In this document: positions 12,401 through 25,015 of the stretch, piece after piece
Layout: every line of letters starts with the position of its first letter
Numbering within the stretch: position 1 is the stretch's first letter
NCBI GenBank assembly: GCA_026929865.2
Contig: CM049396.1
Location: 19,585,001-19,649,000 of the forward strand
Origin: Hyperoplus lanceolatus
Taxonomy: Eukaryota; Chordata; Actinopteri; Uranoscopiformes; Ammodytidae
Length of the DNA: 64,000 nucleotides
Direction: 5' to 3'
The notes under the pieces: generated by a model
The model's database searches: none
Told to the model about the DNA's origin: nothing
Seen by the model: only the letters and a program-made list of their open reading frames with translations
Program-made: the position numbers and the translations under genes

Positions 12401-13744
12401 CTGCAATGAACAGGATTGGAAACAGGTTATTAACTATGAAACAGTATAGGCTACGCCAACAGCATTCTTAACTTAAATTTCACATTGCATAAAAATGCAA
12501 TTTAGTCTTAGGCTATGTGAAAGAATGACAAATTAATTTCAGAGTTTTCAAGGTCAGAATCTCCCCATGAAACATAGGCCTACCAGTATACTATCTTGAC
12601 CCCTTCATCCAGGGCTCTGAATTAAATGTTGATTTTAATTAATTAATTGCCTAATCACACACTTTAGTTTTGATGTCAAATGTATGAAATTCATAAAATG
12701 AGAAGTAGTAGGCTAGGTTAATGTAGAGAATATGCTTTTTGTAAAAGGCTTAGGAGGGAACAAACTTACTTCGTTATATTGGCAGATTGCCAGACCTACT
12801 CACCTGGCTGCGTCAAATTAAGTGTCTGCTGCAGTGACATCCAACTTGCGAGGCTCCTCATCAACAGCTAGATGTATTTAACGTTAATGGTTTGATTCTG
12901 TAAACAACCATAATCAGTTTTATGTTCGACGTTCAGCTTGCTACTATTGCGTGCAGTTTGTTTTTTAGCAGCTAAAGCTAAACCAACAACTGCTAACAGA
13001 TTTCCACGTTGCTGAGCAACGGTAAAATAATCAGTCATTCGTGTAATAAGTAAAATTGAATGCTGGATTCCTTTTTTAATGACCCATAACGTTATTCCAG
13101 CAAGGTACCAGGATCTCAACAGCCACCCTTAATGATAATAATAACAAACAGCCCTTTCCTGCTGCTAAGGCAGTCTCATGTGGCATGGCATTCCTACCTA
13201 CCTACCCTACACTTCCAGGTGTTGGCGGTAGGAGTAGCCCAGTAAATTAAGTTAAGGCTAGGCTCCATTTTTTTTCACCTTTGCAACAAGTAGGCCTAAC
13301 CTAATAGGCCTACAGAAAAAAATACTTATCTTGAGGAACAATGGACCATCATTCTACTACTCTGTCACACTTTTAAAATAGTAATAGGTAGGCATATGCC
13401 TGTGTTATGGCCCCTCATTTAAATTAGTTAAAGATTAATAATGTGTCCTACATTTTGGGATGGGCTGTTAATTCTTTAAACTAGTGACTAGTGGTGATAA
13501 ACCCTGTAGGCCTTTTCGCAACATAGGCCTAGCCTAGCCCTACTCTTTTAATTAAAGGTACATATTACAGAATAGACTTGGTAGTCAATAATGTTTTTAA
13601 ATAATGTATAATTGCTAAAATATTTTTTTTTTATTCTATTTCCTTAGAATGAGCTTTTTGTAAGCAGGGTTTGCCACCATGGAGGCCACCATTTTGCACT
13701 GCCATGATTCTTTAGTAGCACAGAATGGACAAACGTAATGGTCA
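12401..13744. other. Spacer between the tmcc1 copy and a LINE tail
   Basis: AT-rich DNA with many AGGCCTA-like short words and no recognisable exon. The part from about 13552 may begin a TTAA-flanked element that ends near 14573 and contains the next LINE tail, but its ends match poorly. Confidence 0.4.
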
Positions 13745-14331
13745 TATGCATACGTCTGTGGAACACCCTGCCTGAGGGCCGCAGAGTGTTGATATTTTTA
13801 AGGGCAAACTAAAAACTTACCTTTTTAGTCAGGCTTTTTAATTAAGCAACTTTTTATTCAGTTATTTCATTATTTATTTCATTATTTTATATCTTTTACA
13901 GCCTATTTTATATATATATATGTAGCCTGCTTTTATTTACTTTTATTAGTTATTTTATTTATTGATTATTATTATCACTATTTTTAATTCTAATTTTATT
14001 CATTTCTATCCTATGTAATTTTATTTATTTTTTATCTATCATTTTTATTTTTAATGTTTTTATTAATCACTATAAAGAGCTCTTATTTATTTTATCTCTT
14101 TATTTTGTATTGTTTTAGTTTTACAGTCTCTAGTGTTTTCTCTGATGTTTTTAATGAATTTCTTATTTTGGGGTATGGATGGGTGGGAGAGGGAATGTTT
14201 TTGCATGTATGCATATCTCTGGGTGGGGGGTGTGTGTGTGTGTGGGGGGGGGGGGTGTATTAAGCACTTTGTGTTACATTTGATTGTATGAAAAGTGCTA
14301 TATAAATAAAGTTTGATTGATTGATTATTAA
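13745..14331 (+). mobile_element. 5'-truncated LINE tail, L2/CR1-like
   Basis: It begins with a decayed end of a reverse transcriptase (readings like WNTLPEGRRVL) and continues into an AT-rich 3' UTR. It ends with the fish LINE tail pattern AAAGTGCTATATAAATAAAG followed by TTGATTGATTGATT. It is on the opposite strand from the copy inside the hAT element. Confidence 0.65.
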
Positions 14332-14573
14332 AGTGGGTGTCCTGGGGAAATGCACCTGTTCGAAGACCAAGAAGTACTAGATACATCTTCACCTCATCAC
14401 TTAATATTGTGGAAAAACTTGAAGCAGCAGTGGATGATGCCATCTTTAGTTACTAACTTCCTTGAGGGCCACTGATTCTGTTGGAAGATGCGTGGGTTAC
14501 CTAGGGAGTGTTGCATTCTAGAACTTTCACCACTAGATGCCACTAAATATTCAGACATAACACACTGCACCTT

Positions 14574-15760
14574 ATACTATGTATTAAAAAACAGGTCAAC
14601 AGGTGAACCAAAGTGACCCAATCAATAGGATTTTATAAATGTTAAATGTACAATTTAGCAAATCCATGACATTGGGGGCAAACACAAATAAAGTTTCCAA
14701 TTTCACCTTTTTAAAACAGCAAATTTATTTGTTTTAAAAAAATTAAAAAATCAACTGAAAAGTATTACTATTTCATTGTCACTAATAGAAACAGTACGGA
14801 AGCACTGAGTCTTTGAGCAGTTTAATCCGCTCTTCAAGTATGTTAATTCAGTTCATAGATTAATCTTCTGCAAAGTGAAAGCCTCCAGGATAGAAGGATC
14901 CAGTTGGCCCAGAGGGCAGGGCTGCAAATCCACATCAAAGTTCTTGATAGTCATATCCTGGTTGTGGCAGAAGAACAGTGTCATTGACTTTACATATCCA
15001 AAAGACACAGGTCAAGAACCCACTTATATTTGATCCAGTGATGATTCTGATTCAAGAGCATTGTAGCTGATGTGCAAGCCGCCCATTCTCCAGAGTGTAG
15101 TGAGCAGGAAGTGGAAGAGTTGGTCACACAAGCTGAGAATTCGAAAAGACTGAATAAAGCGGAGTGAAACAGCAAACTGACTGTGCTGAGACCAGAAGAG
15201 AGAGAACTTACAGAAAAATAAAGTGGACAACTAAATCAGCAGAACACTGTCAGCTCATTACAGTTTAAAGAAAAAAAATATATGTTTAATGATGTATTAA
15301 AAATAGCAGTGAATTAAAAACAATACCACTTGATTCTGATCAAAAGTAATAAAACTCTGATTTACAATTTCTTCTGTGGAGAAACAATGCCGTTTTCCAT
15401 ATGTAAACAAATTCACTCAGAAGAGAGAAATCAAGTGTGCAGTTCTCTCAGCCTCTCCTTCAACTATGCCCAAATTACCCTTAGAATATACACTCTTGTT
15501 CCACAATCACACCAGAGATACCAAGTCAATGCCAAACATCTAGCCTTTTTCTCCACCTCAGTCTCTGTTTCATTCTTCTCAAAACACATTTCAGAAAGTG
15601 ATAAAGTGACAAACCTCTGATGCAATCCCTCTGAGTGTTCTGAGAAGCTGCTGATGAGGAAGGTAGGACAATTAAGATTCAATACCCAATGTCCTCCCTT
15701 TACCCATCAGCCCCAAACCCTCTGTCCATTCATCATTTAAAATAAGCCTCTCTAAGCCCG
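14574..15760 (-). other. tmcc1 3' UTR or unrecognised sequence
   Basis: This stretch directly follows the tmcc1 stop on the minus strand and is most simply its 3' UTR. A TTTATT (AATAAA on the minus strand) near 14714 could end it. Part of it, 15230-14870 on the minus strand, has exon-like readings (for example LCDQLFHFLLTTLWRMGG, and later FDVDLQPCPLGQLDPSILEA) that match no family I know. Confidence 0.35.
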
Positions 15761-18700
15761 TCATCTGGGGTGCAGGAGAAAGTGATGCAGATAATCTGAG
15801 AAAGCATCCCAGTGCCGCCAGAGGTAAGCAAGGAGGATGACGAGAAGTAGCGTAGAGAACGTGCGGCTGCGTGTTTTCATTAAGGGGACCACACAGTTGG
15901 CCACCGTAGACACAAACACCAAAAGGACTGCCATGACAGCTAGCAGTACATTGATAAGTTTTCCAAGTAGAGTCCGGGCCGTGGCGTTCTCCAAACCCTC
16001 GAGCTGTACCACCTGCTGTTGTTGCTGCTGCAGTTCCATCTTGGAGATGCGAGTCTGACATGCCTCCAGAGCCTCCTACAGGTCAGAGACAAAATTGGCC
16101 AGTGAAATATCTCTATCCACAAAGAAGAAACGTGTCAATTTTGGGTGAAGCTTACCTGAATGTCCCTCGCTCTTTCGTAAGACTGGTAAGCAATCTTCTC
16201 CTCCATGCTGGCTAGTTCCTGTTTTAAGTTCAGAATTTCATTCTGGTGCAGTTCTGTCAAGTCGTTGAGCTGTTCTTCTAAACGTTCACACCTGCACAAT
16301 ATTGGCGACAACAACCATATATCACCAACAACAGGAGAATTTGTTTAGAATACTACCCATACAGACCCACAATGCTGCAGTATATATGACATGGTAAGAT
16401 ACCTGTATCGTTCCTCTTGCAGGGCCTCCATTATTATTGTGTAGTCCCGCTGATAATGGGTTTTTAAGCTTTCAAAAGACTCCTCCAGTCGACCTTGGTT
16501 TTCCCGGAGCTCTTGGATCTCATGGAGGATAGCATCAAAGCCTGAGGCCTGGGCATGGTCAAGGGTATTACCTTTGGAGCTAGGAGGACCCCCGGGGGCT
16601 CCTGCAGGGGCTCCAGTCATGCTGTTGGCTCCTGCAGAGCCAGAAGTGGCACTAGAACAGTCATCATCACTGCCGTACTTTGGGCTGGATTGCAACTGTC
16701 CTGTCCCAAGGGCCCTCGTTCCCCCAGGACAAACACCTTCGTCTCCCTGGGTTTCATCCAGGGAGTCTTTCAGGCCTGCAATGTTATCAGCACTGCCAAA
16801 CTTGTTGCGGATTAGGGAGGCGATTTCTCTTGGCTTCGACACCACAGCTCCAGCTGCAGAGTGTGTGGCTTGAGAGAAACTAGAGAGGCCCCCCGTCACC
16901 TGGGAGAATAGGTGAACATTGAGACTGTTAGGAGATGCATAGCAATAGAAAATCTGGGGCTATAAAACATCTGGTTTTACCATGGTAAACTGATGCAATA
17001 GATAGGCTTAGACATGTGCTCAATATTGAGCAGACTATATTCAGGTTTGAAAATCACCATCTCTGACAGTCAATTGGCCAAGCAATTACTTTCCCTTTTT
17101 TTTAAGAATGTTAAGATAAAAATCACAGAATGCAATGACAAAATAACATGCAATAATTTGTTGATTGAATTTATGCATCTTTGCACTTGGTATGAATTGA
17201 GCACTGGGCCAAAATTGTATTTGTATGGAAACTGCAATGTGTGTTTGTGTGTGTGTCAGGTGTTGGGTCAACGGAAACTTGCTGACAAAAGCCACATAAT
17301 GTTACATGTGACTTAAGTTATGTTTGCATCAAAGTTCTGCTGTCTGACTACTGCACGGAGGGGGCACAGAAGCTTTGTTATTATACTTGTAACATCGGCA
17401 TGTATAAAAATCCTGTTTCATCACAGTAAACCTTATATATGCCAAATATATTAGTGTAACAATCATAATAGATGACGCAGAGCAAAGGCAAAACACTCAT
17501 AACAGACTGTCAATACAGGATGTAATCAGTATTATGACCCACACAGGATCATGAAGAGACTCATCACCAATTTAACATTTTATTTTTTTCGTTTTCTAAA
17601 GATTTTAACGTTCAACAAAGCAATACATTTTAACTGCGGCCCTAAAGTGACAAGGGCGAAAAAAAGTTTCTCGCCATGCCAAGCCAATGTGTTTTTGTTG
17701 TTGTTCAAAATAAGTCAAAAAAACCCTCCCCATGAGGCTGGGGGGGGGGGGGACTGAGTGCACTAGGAAAGCACAAACCTTGGCTCCAACGTCTTTCAGC
17801 CCCTGATGCATGTCTCGGAAAACATCTTTGGGCTGGCGAGGAATGCCGTTGTGCTCCACCTCTCGAAGCTTCCGGTGATAGTGCTCCAGCTTCCTCTGTA
17901 GTTGCTGGATCGTCTGAGCTGACTTTTGGTTCTTCTTCTCAAACACCTGTTTGATGCGTGCACTCTGCTGTTTGTCCGCGTTGTTAGCGAGTTTCAGGTA
18001 TTCGGCCACGTTGTCATCACGTGCAGTTTGTTCAATTTTGATTTGTTCCGTGAGCTTGAGGATCTTCTGTTGTAGTTGCGCAATGGCCTGCTTAGTTCGC
18101 TGGGGGTCAGGGGTATTGTCAATGACATCATACCCATCTGCACTGTAGGGGAGGGCATTGGGTGACACAGCAGGGCCTGATCCATCATAACGATCCAGCT
18201 GTTCAAAACAAAAAGCGCACAGAAAAAAAGGATAAAAGAATGAAGTGAATAATTGAGTTTTGAGTTCATCAAGAGAAAATTTAAAACACTGTTTATCAAA
18301 GCATAATTGTATCATGCATCATTGTGCATTGTGCCCTAGGCAATGTAATGCTGACAAAATAGTAATTTCTGTTTATCATGACTCTTTGTGTATTGTTAAA
18401 GGTTTTCCCTAATAAGAACCCTTACATTATCAAATGTTGTTTATTTTATATTGTCTTGAATATAAGACTTTTTTCTGGAAACTAACACTTAATATGTATA
18501 TGTCACTACACATTCACATTCACAACAGCAGATGGCGCCTGTTAAGCAAAGGTTCACCTTTGACTTCTCAGCAGAAGACAATGGCTGTGTTCGGATAGCC
18601 ATACTAACGTCCTCCCTCCTACATACTGTCAACTCAAAGATCGATTGTGTATGCGAGGTGCGTCGAAATGTTCACACTGAAGTATAAGTTCAAAAATAGA

Positions 18701-21494
18701 CCAAGTTAACTGAGGATTAGCCTAATGAGGAGTTTTTAATCTTAACATTACCTATCAAGAGGTAATTGAGTTAAAAAGCCCAGTCCAAATGATTCAAAGC
18801 CATAAACAGTGATTAGAACCCTAAGACTCAAACTGAGGCTGCGTTCCAAATTTGCATACTTTTTTTTTCTAAATACTTCAGCTGATCTTAAAAAATATTT
18901 TGTGAGCATGCAGTATGCTACAATTGGGAGATACTTTAACTTATTTATTTCATCATAACATTGCCTCTTGCGTGGCATTGCTGATTGTTTTCAAACAGAG
19001 GCTCCATCAATGTGACGTCACTTTCGGTGAGCATGGGATTGTTTGTCATAATCACCCAAAAAGCATTCCGATTTCCACATTAAAATTCTCGACCGGATGT
19101 AGTAGGCATTTGAGTATTTTTAAGCATGCTAACTCTGACCAAAATAATTGGGAAATCCTAAATCTAACATACTAAATAGCAGGGAAGTATGGGTATTTGA
19201 ATGCAAGGAGAGTCAAATAGAGAAGTAAATATTAAATCTTGGTAATTGACACAAACTGAAAACAAATGTAAAGTTGTCGTCTCTCATAGCACAGGACGAA
19301 AGATTAAAAAAAAAATCTAAACACAGACAACATTAATGTCAGGACAGGTTCTTGGATAATTTATTTTATCTGTTCTAAGGGTTATCAAGCGTGGTGGCAA
19401 ATATACAAGTGTTCCAGAGTGTAAATCAACCAGCTGGGCATTGTCAATTACAAATGAAAGGTCATATGGTCAGACAAACAAGAACAGGGGGATTACACGT
19501 TTCCACATTGCTTATGACATCTGTTGAAGAACTTCCAGCCGCCATGGATTTGCCAAGATCTGCAAGACAGTGTCACTGCCTCTCGTTTTACGATGTCTAT
19601 ATTCTCATTTGTCATTCCAGCGATTCTCCTGTCATACTGCAGACATCTAACCCCCTACTTCAATGACCCTATTATGTGTGAATTGTTATCGTCTGCTCTT
19701 ATGACTGTCTCAGGCTTTCTACATTATTGTACTTTTTTTCAAATGACATTAATTTAATAAACTATTAAATTTTTCCTTTTAATCTGTTTTGTCAACGGAA
19801 TGTAACTCTCTCACCCTAAATACGCAGTTTCCCTATGAACATTCAAGATCAAAAACAAACAAAGAAATAATTATCCCACTGGTTTGAGTTTGTTTAGCCC
19901 TGCAAGCAGTCTCTGACCTGAAGTACTCTCAGAGAAAGCAGAAGCTAAATTTAGAAAGGCTTAAAGCACATAGTGACCAACAACTCAAAGGGAATCTCTG
20001 ACCTTCCACTGCTGACAGCTCATCTCCCTATTCACCGGTGCATCCAGGCACATCTGAACCCTTGACAGCCTTTTAACATATTTGCAAAATTCCCTTAGTT
20101 TTGAATTCCTTGCATAACTCAGTTTTATCTTCTATTTTCACAGCAAGGTTGCAAGCAAATACAACGCATTTGTTTCCTCAAGAGCGCACAGTGTCTCTTG
20201 GTGTTACAATTTGAATTTGAATGTTTTATCCTAAAGCAAACGTTTTCTATTAATTCAAAACTTTAGGATCTGGCAGAGACTGGCAGTGTTCTGGGATACA
20301 AGAATGCTGGGACATGATATAACGTAATGTTGCATAAAATTGCATCAAGTGCAAAAGGAAAAGTCTACTATTCATGGATGTATTACTGCTACTGTTATTT
20401 TCTTACTGTCACTTGAAATAAACAGGTTCTGAGTTTCCGAACTACACAACCAAGCAGGAGATACGTTGCCATGGAGTCAGTCAGTTTACTGTTGTCAAGA
20501 CCTTGAGCCCCGTTTTCAATCTTTATTTGTTCAGTTTGGCAACAAACAAAAAGTGATATTGCATTAGCTATTAGCAGTTCCTGAACCGTTCACTGTACAG
20601 ACAAACATTACTGGATTAAAAAAATTACACCATAAAGAAAAAATGGAAACTTATTTTTCTTCTATGGTATCTATAAATATCTCTGGGCATTTATCTGTGC
20701 GAAGCATTGGAGATGTTGCTGTAAAGTCCCTGCTTAGTAAACATAACAGATTCTAGCAGTGTGGTTTATCATATCTGTGTGTTCAGATTTACATGAGTAA
20801 TGTCTGAAAGAGGGAGTGTGAAGGGCAAGCCCACACGCACGCATGCAATTAACGGTTGCACGACCATGGTTTTGCTTGTCATCTGGACGGACGGGACTGA
20901 GACACTCACCTTGTCTGGCTCCTCAGTGGAGTGGTAACCAGAGGTCAGCAGCATGTCAGCTAGGGCTGGGCAGGTGGGCGTATCGGTGGTGGAGGAGGAG
21001 CGTGGGCGTCCAGCCTGCAGCAGGGCCTCATGGGTGCTGCGCCGGTGGATCTGTGGGCTTCCTTTCTGGGGCGGATCACCACTGCCCCCAACCCTGCTGC
21101 GCCGGCTCTGCAGGCTAGTGCCACGCTTCATCATGGGCGGAGCACCTCGGATCTGCTGCAGCACACGGCTCAGAGCTGCGGGAGGGGCGGAAGCATCAGA
21201 ATCCAAAGGGAGGGCCAAGGAGGCAGGAGCGTCCCCTACATCTGAGCCTACATCAGTGGGTTCGGAGGGAGGGGCGCCTACCCAGGACAGGGTGGCGTCA
21301 TGTGGGGAAACGGAGGAGCGTCGGCGCTGTGGCTGGAAGAACTGCTTCAGGCCATGGCCCAACGCTCCCATGTTCTCTAGCGCATTATGGGTGATTTTGG
21401 ACAAGCCGTGATCGGGCTCCGACGCCCTCCTGCCACCAGGCACCACTCGGCCTGTGTCCGGATCCTCTGGACTCTGCTCACTACCCTGATCCAT
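15761..21494 (-). CDS. tmcc1: Transmembrane and coiled-coil domain protein TMCC1
   Basis: Five coding exons join in frame: 21494-20910, 18198-17779, 16899-16403, 16291-16156 and 16075-15761, giving about 650 residues, close to the 653 of mammalian TMCC1. Exon 1 has the family marks [31 protein letters not shown] and RPRSSSTTD. Exon 2 holds the first coiled coil ([20 protein letters not shown], ending [14 protein letters not shown]). Exon 3 has [20 protein letters not shown]. Exons 4-5 hold the second coiled coil ([17 protein letters not shown]) and two C-terminal hydrophobic segments ([20 protein letters not shown] and a second near [11 protein letters not shown]), ending LLHPR. Known: TMCC1 is an ER membrane protein linked to ER-endosome contacts. 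Odd: the short stretch FSEGVVDSVKG, which I recall between exons 2 and 3 in mammals, is absent from this joining. Non-coding first exons must lie upstream; I cannot place them. Confidence 0.93.
18199..20909 (-). other. tmcc1 intron 1
   Basis: A 2.7-kb intron. It contains Harbinger-like end fragments near 18589 and 18837-19205. The rest shows no exon or other feature I can support. Confidence 0.5.
18837..19205. mobile_element. Degenerate Harbinger-like MITE
   Basis: The left end GGCTGCGTTCCAAATTTGCA and the right end, read inward as CTTGCATTCAAATACCCATA, both resemble the GGTTGCGTTCCGAATCGCAT ends of the better-preserved element at 50.76 kb. A second left-end-like fragment, GGCTGTGTTCGG, lies at about 18589. 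Old and poorly preserved. Confidence 0.4.
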
Positions 21495-22739
21495 CTGAGA
21501 CCTCCAGTTTCACAGTGAGGTTCTACAAGGGGGTGCAGGGGACTAGCTACGCCCCGTAAACACCCCCCGCCCTCCCCTCCTCTGAGAGACTGGTCGAATG
21601 CCGGAAAGCAGAGGGGATGGCGCTCAGTTGGGCCTTTTGAGTGGGCATGCATCTGTGGCTTGGCTCAATGTCATGCTTGTCTACCACAAAAGGAAAATAA
21701 AATGAATTATGACATGCAACAGTGAGGTATGAACAGAAAAAAAATAAGCTGCATAATATAAATAAACAATAAAGAACTTCAACTGGGTTGCCACAGACAT
21801 GACCACTTGTTTGCAGTTCAATATAAAAAGGGTGCTTGTTCATATTGTCAAAAAAATCTAATAATTAAAAAGCTACCATTTTTTATCTCTGCTGAATGAA
21901 AACAGTAAGTATCCCTTTAAGCCAATCGGAATGTGGCATGTCTGACGGTTACAACCCAGTAATACAAAACAACAAAGTCTACAAAATAAACAAAATTTGA
22001 GAACAGTTTCTGAAATGTCATGAAATTCAAGGCCAATTGTACTTAATCCCTTGTGATGATAATTACATTTCAGAAACTATTCATTATGGAAATAATAGTA
22101 AACAGAATTGAAAGTGATTAGATGATGCTTCAAAAGGGACTACAGAGTGTGGAAAATGTAAATTGAATTCTAAATGAATAGTGAGTGTTATCCTTTTCTC
22201 AACTCATTTAAGGTGTTCAGCAATACAGGGCGGTCTCCTCTTCGCATCTCATATATCATATCACATATAAAGAGGCTCAATCCTGTAACTTGTAGTACGA
22301 TTCCAAGTGTGTGGCTCTCAGGTGTTGGCTCATATACAAAGCATCAGTTTACAAACATGAGAAAGAAAGCAAGAGAAGTAAGATAGAGTGTAACTTACCA
22401 TCAGCCCAGCTTCTCCTCTACGGACTCACAACTCAGGATTGGCTAAATTAAGCAAACATTAAAACAAAGAAAAAAACATAAATAATAAGAAGAATAACAT
22501 CTTACAGAAAAGGCAGAATTGGAACACAAACTTTCAACTCAGTAGAAACTGGTTAGAAAGGATATGTAAAGGAACGCTATACGCTGATGAGACTTACAGT
22601 ATAAGATTCCAACATGCTGACCATGAGAAATTGTCAATGACCTAATGGACCTTTGTTTAAATTCTTAAACAAATGAACCTTGTTATGTTTATAATGGCAA
22701 CTACAGTACATTACAGCATACATGCATGACATGACAACA

Positions 22740-22940
22740 CTAGCAAGACAGCAGCTCTAGACACTGTTCCAAATCATATTTATGAATCTGCTTAAAGTGG
22801 CTACGAAGAACTTTGGCGGCCCCTTTGGACAAAACCGGTAGTATTTTTATGACACCAGCTGTCGTAAAGTTGTTTTCTAGCGCGTGCTGGCCGATGCGAG
22901 TGTCAAATGGACGCCCTACCAACTGAGCTAAGGGCGCCCC
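22740..22940 (-). mobile_element. tRNA-related SINE-like fragment
   Basis: On the minus strand from about 22940 is a tRNA-like head with GGGCGCCCTTAGCTCAGTTG, which contains a good A-box. There is no convincing B-box at the right distance, so this is not a working tRNA gene. The sequence after it (AAAGTTCTTCGTAGCCACTT) resembles a stretch near 23260-23283, so both may belong to one broken repeat family. Confidence 0.4.
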
Positions 22941-23287
22941 GAATTTTCCTTTTTTCTATGATGGTTCAGCCCCGTTATAAGCCATTATGACAACAAATAA
23001 CTGTCTCAAACAAGGCTCCCCTTCCCTTACCTGGAGCGTTAGGCTACACATATCGCGTTGCTGCGCTACACTGAAATCTGCGCCCAATTCGAATATGTGA
23101 CCATAGAGCCTGCATGCGCAAGCCGATAATCGGACTGGGTGTGCGACCAGAACAAAAGTATTAATAAAAACTATATAAAAACAGCTTTATTTACACTGTC
23201 TCGTTTGCTGTTAAAGGTAATTTTTGATCATCAGAGGAAAAATGTACTGTTTCAAAGATATTCAAAAGTTCCTCGTAGCCGCTTTAA

Positions 23288-23906
23288 CCCATTGATGACT
23301 ATGGCAATCTAGGATGCATGTCCTTAATGCCTGAGGGTTTTCTGAAAAAATAGTACGAATTGTCAAGTCTACCAAAACCTTAATATCTAAGCCTGTGTAG
23401 CACATAGAAACATGAAATAAAATACATTTAAAAGTTAAGGTTCACAGGTTTTATTTAAACATGCTCCCTTAGCGCTTACAAACCAACAAATATTTCTAAA
23501 AATCGTCAAAATTAGATGAATTAGAAAATTATTAAATATTGTTAATAAATAGATGCAATGTGTTGTGTGATTTTCGTCAGTAGTCTATAGTAGACCTTGA
23601 TTCTGCGCACCAAACGCCACTAACTGTTCCGTCGCCGACATAGCCGGCGTATTTTTTTAATTATTTTGTTTTATTTTATTATTTTTTATTTTTTTGATTG
23701 ACGTGATTTTCGGCAAACCACACACCTTTTGGGTGGTCACGTGGTCTTAAAAAAATCAACAAAACCCACCTCATGTGTATTTGAACCAATGACAGTGCAT
23801 TCTATGCTGGGAATGCCATGAAAATTAGATAAAGTAATAATGCTGCGCGATGCAGCATCAGGCAGGAGAGCCAATGTGGCATCGCGCAGCAGCAGTCATC
23901 AATGGG
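23288..23906. mobile_element. piggyBac-like MITE with TTAA target duplication
   Basis: TTAA at 23284-23287 and again at 23907-23910 flanks exact inverted ends CCCATTGATGACT and AGTCATCAATGGG. TTAA duplications and ends starting CCC are the mark of piggyBac-family elements. At 619 bp with no transposase reading, it is a non-autonomous copy. It splits another repeat: the flanks GTAGCCGCT and AGGTGCTATC appear to have been joined before insertion. Confidence 0.8.
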
Positions 23907-23976
23907 TTAAAGGTGCTATCAGTGCTGCCCAGCTCGTATCAGGAGTGGGGGCTAACAATGTGAAGGCTTTCTTTAA

Positions 23977-24579
23977 AGAGGACCTATGATGCTTTTTGAC
24001 TTTTATGACCTATAAACGTTGTTATGATGATTCATAGTCATGCTTAACCATACTAAATTATCAAATAATGACTTACATGCATTTCGACATATTCCCTGCT
24101 GACCGTCTGGGGTGTCTGTGCAGAGCACTAAACACTATTCTAGCCAGTCGAGAAGTCACGTCTTCAAAGCGGTCTACCCTATCATAATTTGTGACGTCGC
24201 ATAAAACTTTGTGACGTCTCCACGCGGATGTTTCCATGTATGGTAATGCTGTCACTTCCCTGTTCGCGTCTGCCTCGCGCCCTTTCAGGTTCATGCTCGC
24301 GCTTCCCGCCACTGAAAGTGTTCCGGAAGGAAGGTAACCAATCACAACGGAGTGGGGTTTGCAGGAGGGGGGGGAGGGGAGCGGAGATGGCCGAAGCACA
24401 GGCGGAGGGAGCCGAAGCACACACACTCAAGTGTTGACAGGATGTGCTGGATCGCCAAAATAAGAGAAAGAGCTTCCCGAAAATCTACATAGTTTTTTGT
24501 GATGTGATTCGTTTCAGGTTGCTCTATAGCAGTGTAAAACAAGAAATTAAGACCAGAAAAGTAGCATAATAGGTCCTCT
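23977..24579. mobile_element. TTAA-flanked MITE, copy A
   Basis: The ends are AGAGGACCTATGATGC on the left and GCATAATAGGTCCTCT on the right, flanked by TTAA on both sides (23973-23976, 24580-24583). There is no transposase reading; the short ORFs inside recur in copy B at 50.4 kb because the element repeats. Copies A and B are nearly identical over their shared length, so the family has been active recently. The TTAA target points to a piggyBac-type transposase in trans. Confidence 0.8.
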
Positions 24580-24861
24580 TTAAATAGCTAAAACTATACC
24601 AAATACGAATTAAATACTAGTTTTTGATCAATTTGATCATTTCTCACAAATGCAATTCACTCATGCACTAACTGGACAGGACACATTGAAAATTAAAACG
24701 CATCATTGTGCTTTTGTGTCTCTGAACATACGTATGTATATAAGGTGCATATGCACAACAAGTATTCCTTATTGTCAGTGAATACAAGGAACAAAAATGT
24801 AAGAGGACACAGTGAATCCTAAGTATTCTTATAAACAAAATTAATACAACTTCAATAGAGG

Positions 24862-25015
24862 CTTCACCTAGAGACTCAGGCCTTGCAGCAGACCCGGGTT
24901 TAAATCCGACCCGTGGTCAGTTCTCTACATTTCATTCCCTCTGCCCCATTCCATCTCTCTGCACTGCCAATAAAGCCTTGAAAAGCCCAAAAAATTCTCT
25001 AAAAAAAATGTTTAT
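24862..25015 (+). mobile_element. tRNA-derived SINE (degraded)
   Basis: Contains a B-box-like GGGTTTAAATCCGACCC, then a body with CATTCCCTCTGCCCCATTCC, then the tail CAATAAAGCCTTGAAAAGCC before an A/T-rich end. This order is the pattern of a very common fish SINE. The head with the A-box is eroded. Confidence 0.6.

Noticed and set aside
22861-22940. A tRNA gene on the minus strand
   Set aside because: A good A-box but no B-box at the right distance and no closed cloverleaf; a SINE-type head is more likely.
24073-24542. Open readings of about 60-117 codons, repeated at 50.5-51.4 kb
   Set aside because: They lie within the two TTAA MITE copies, and the shared readings reflect the repeat and not a gene.
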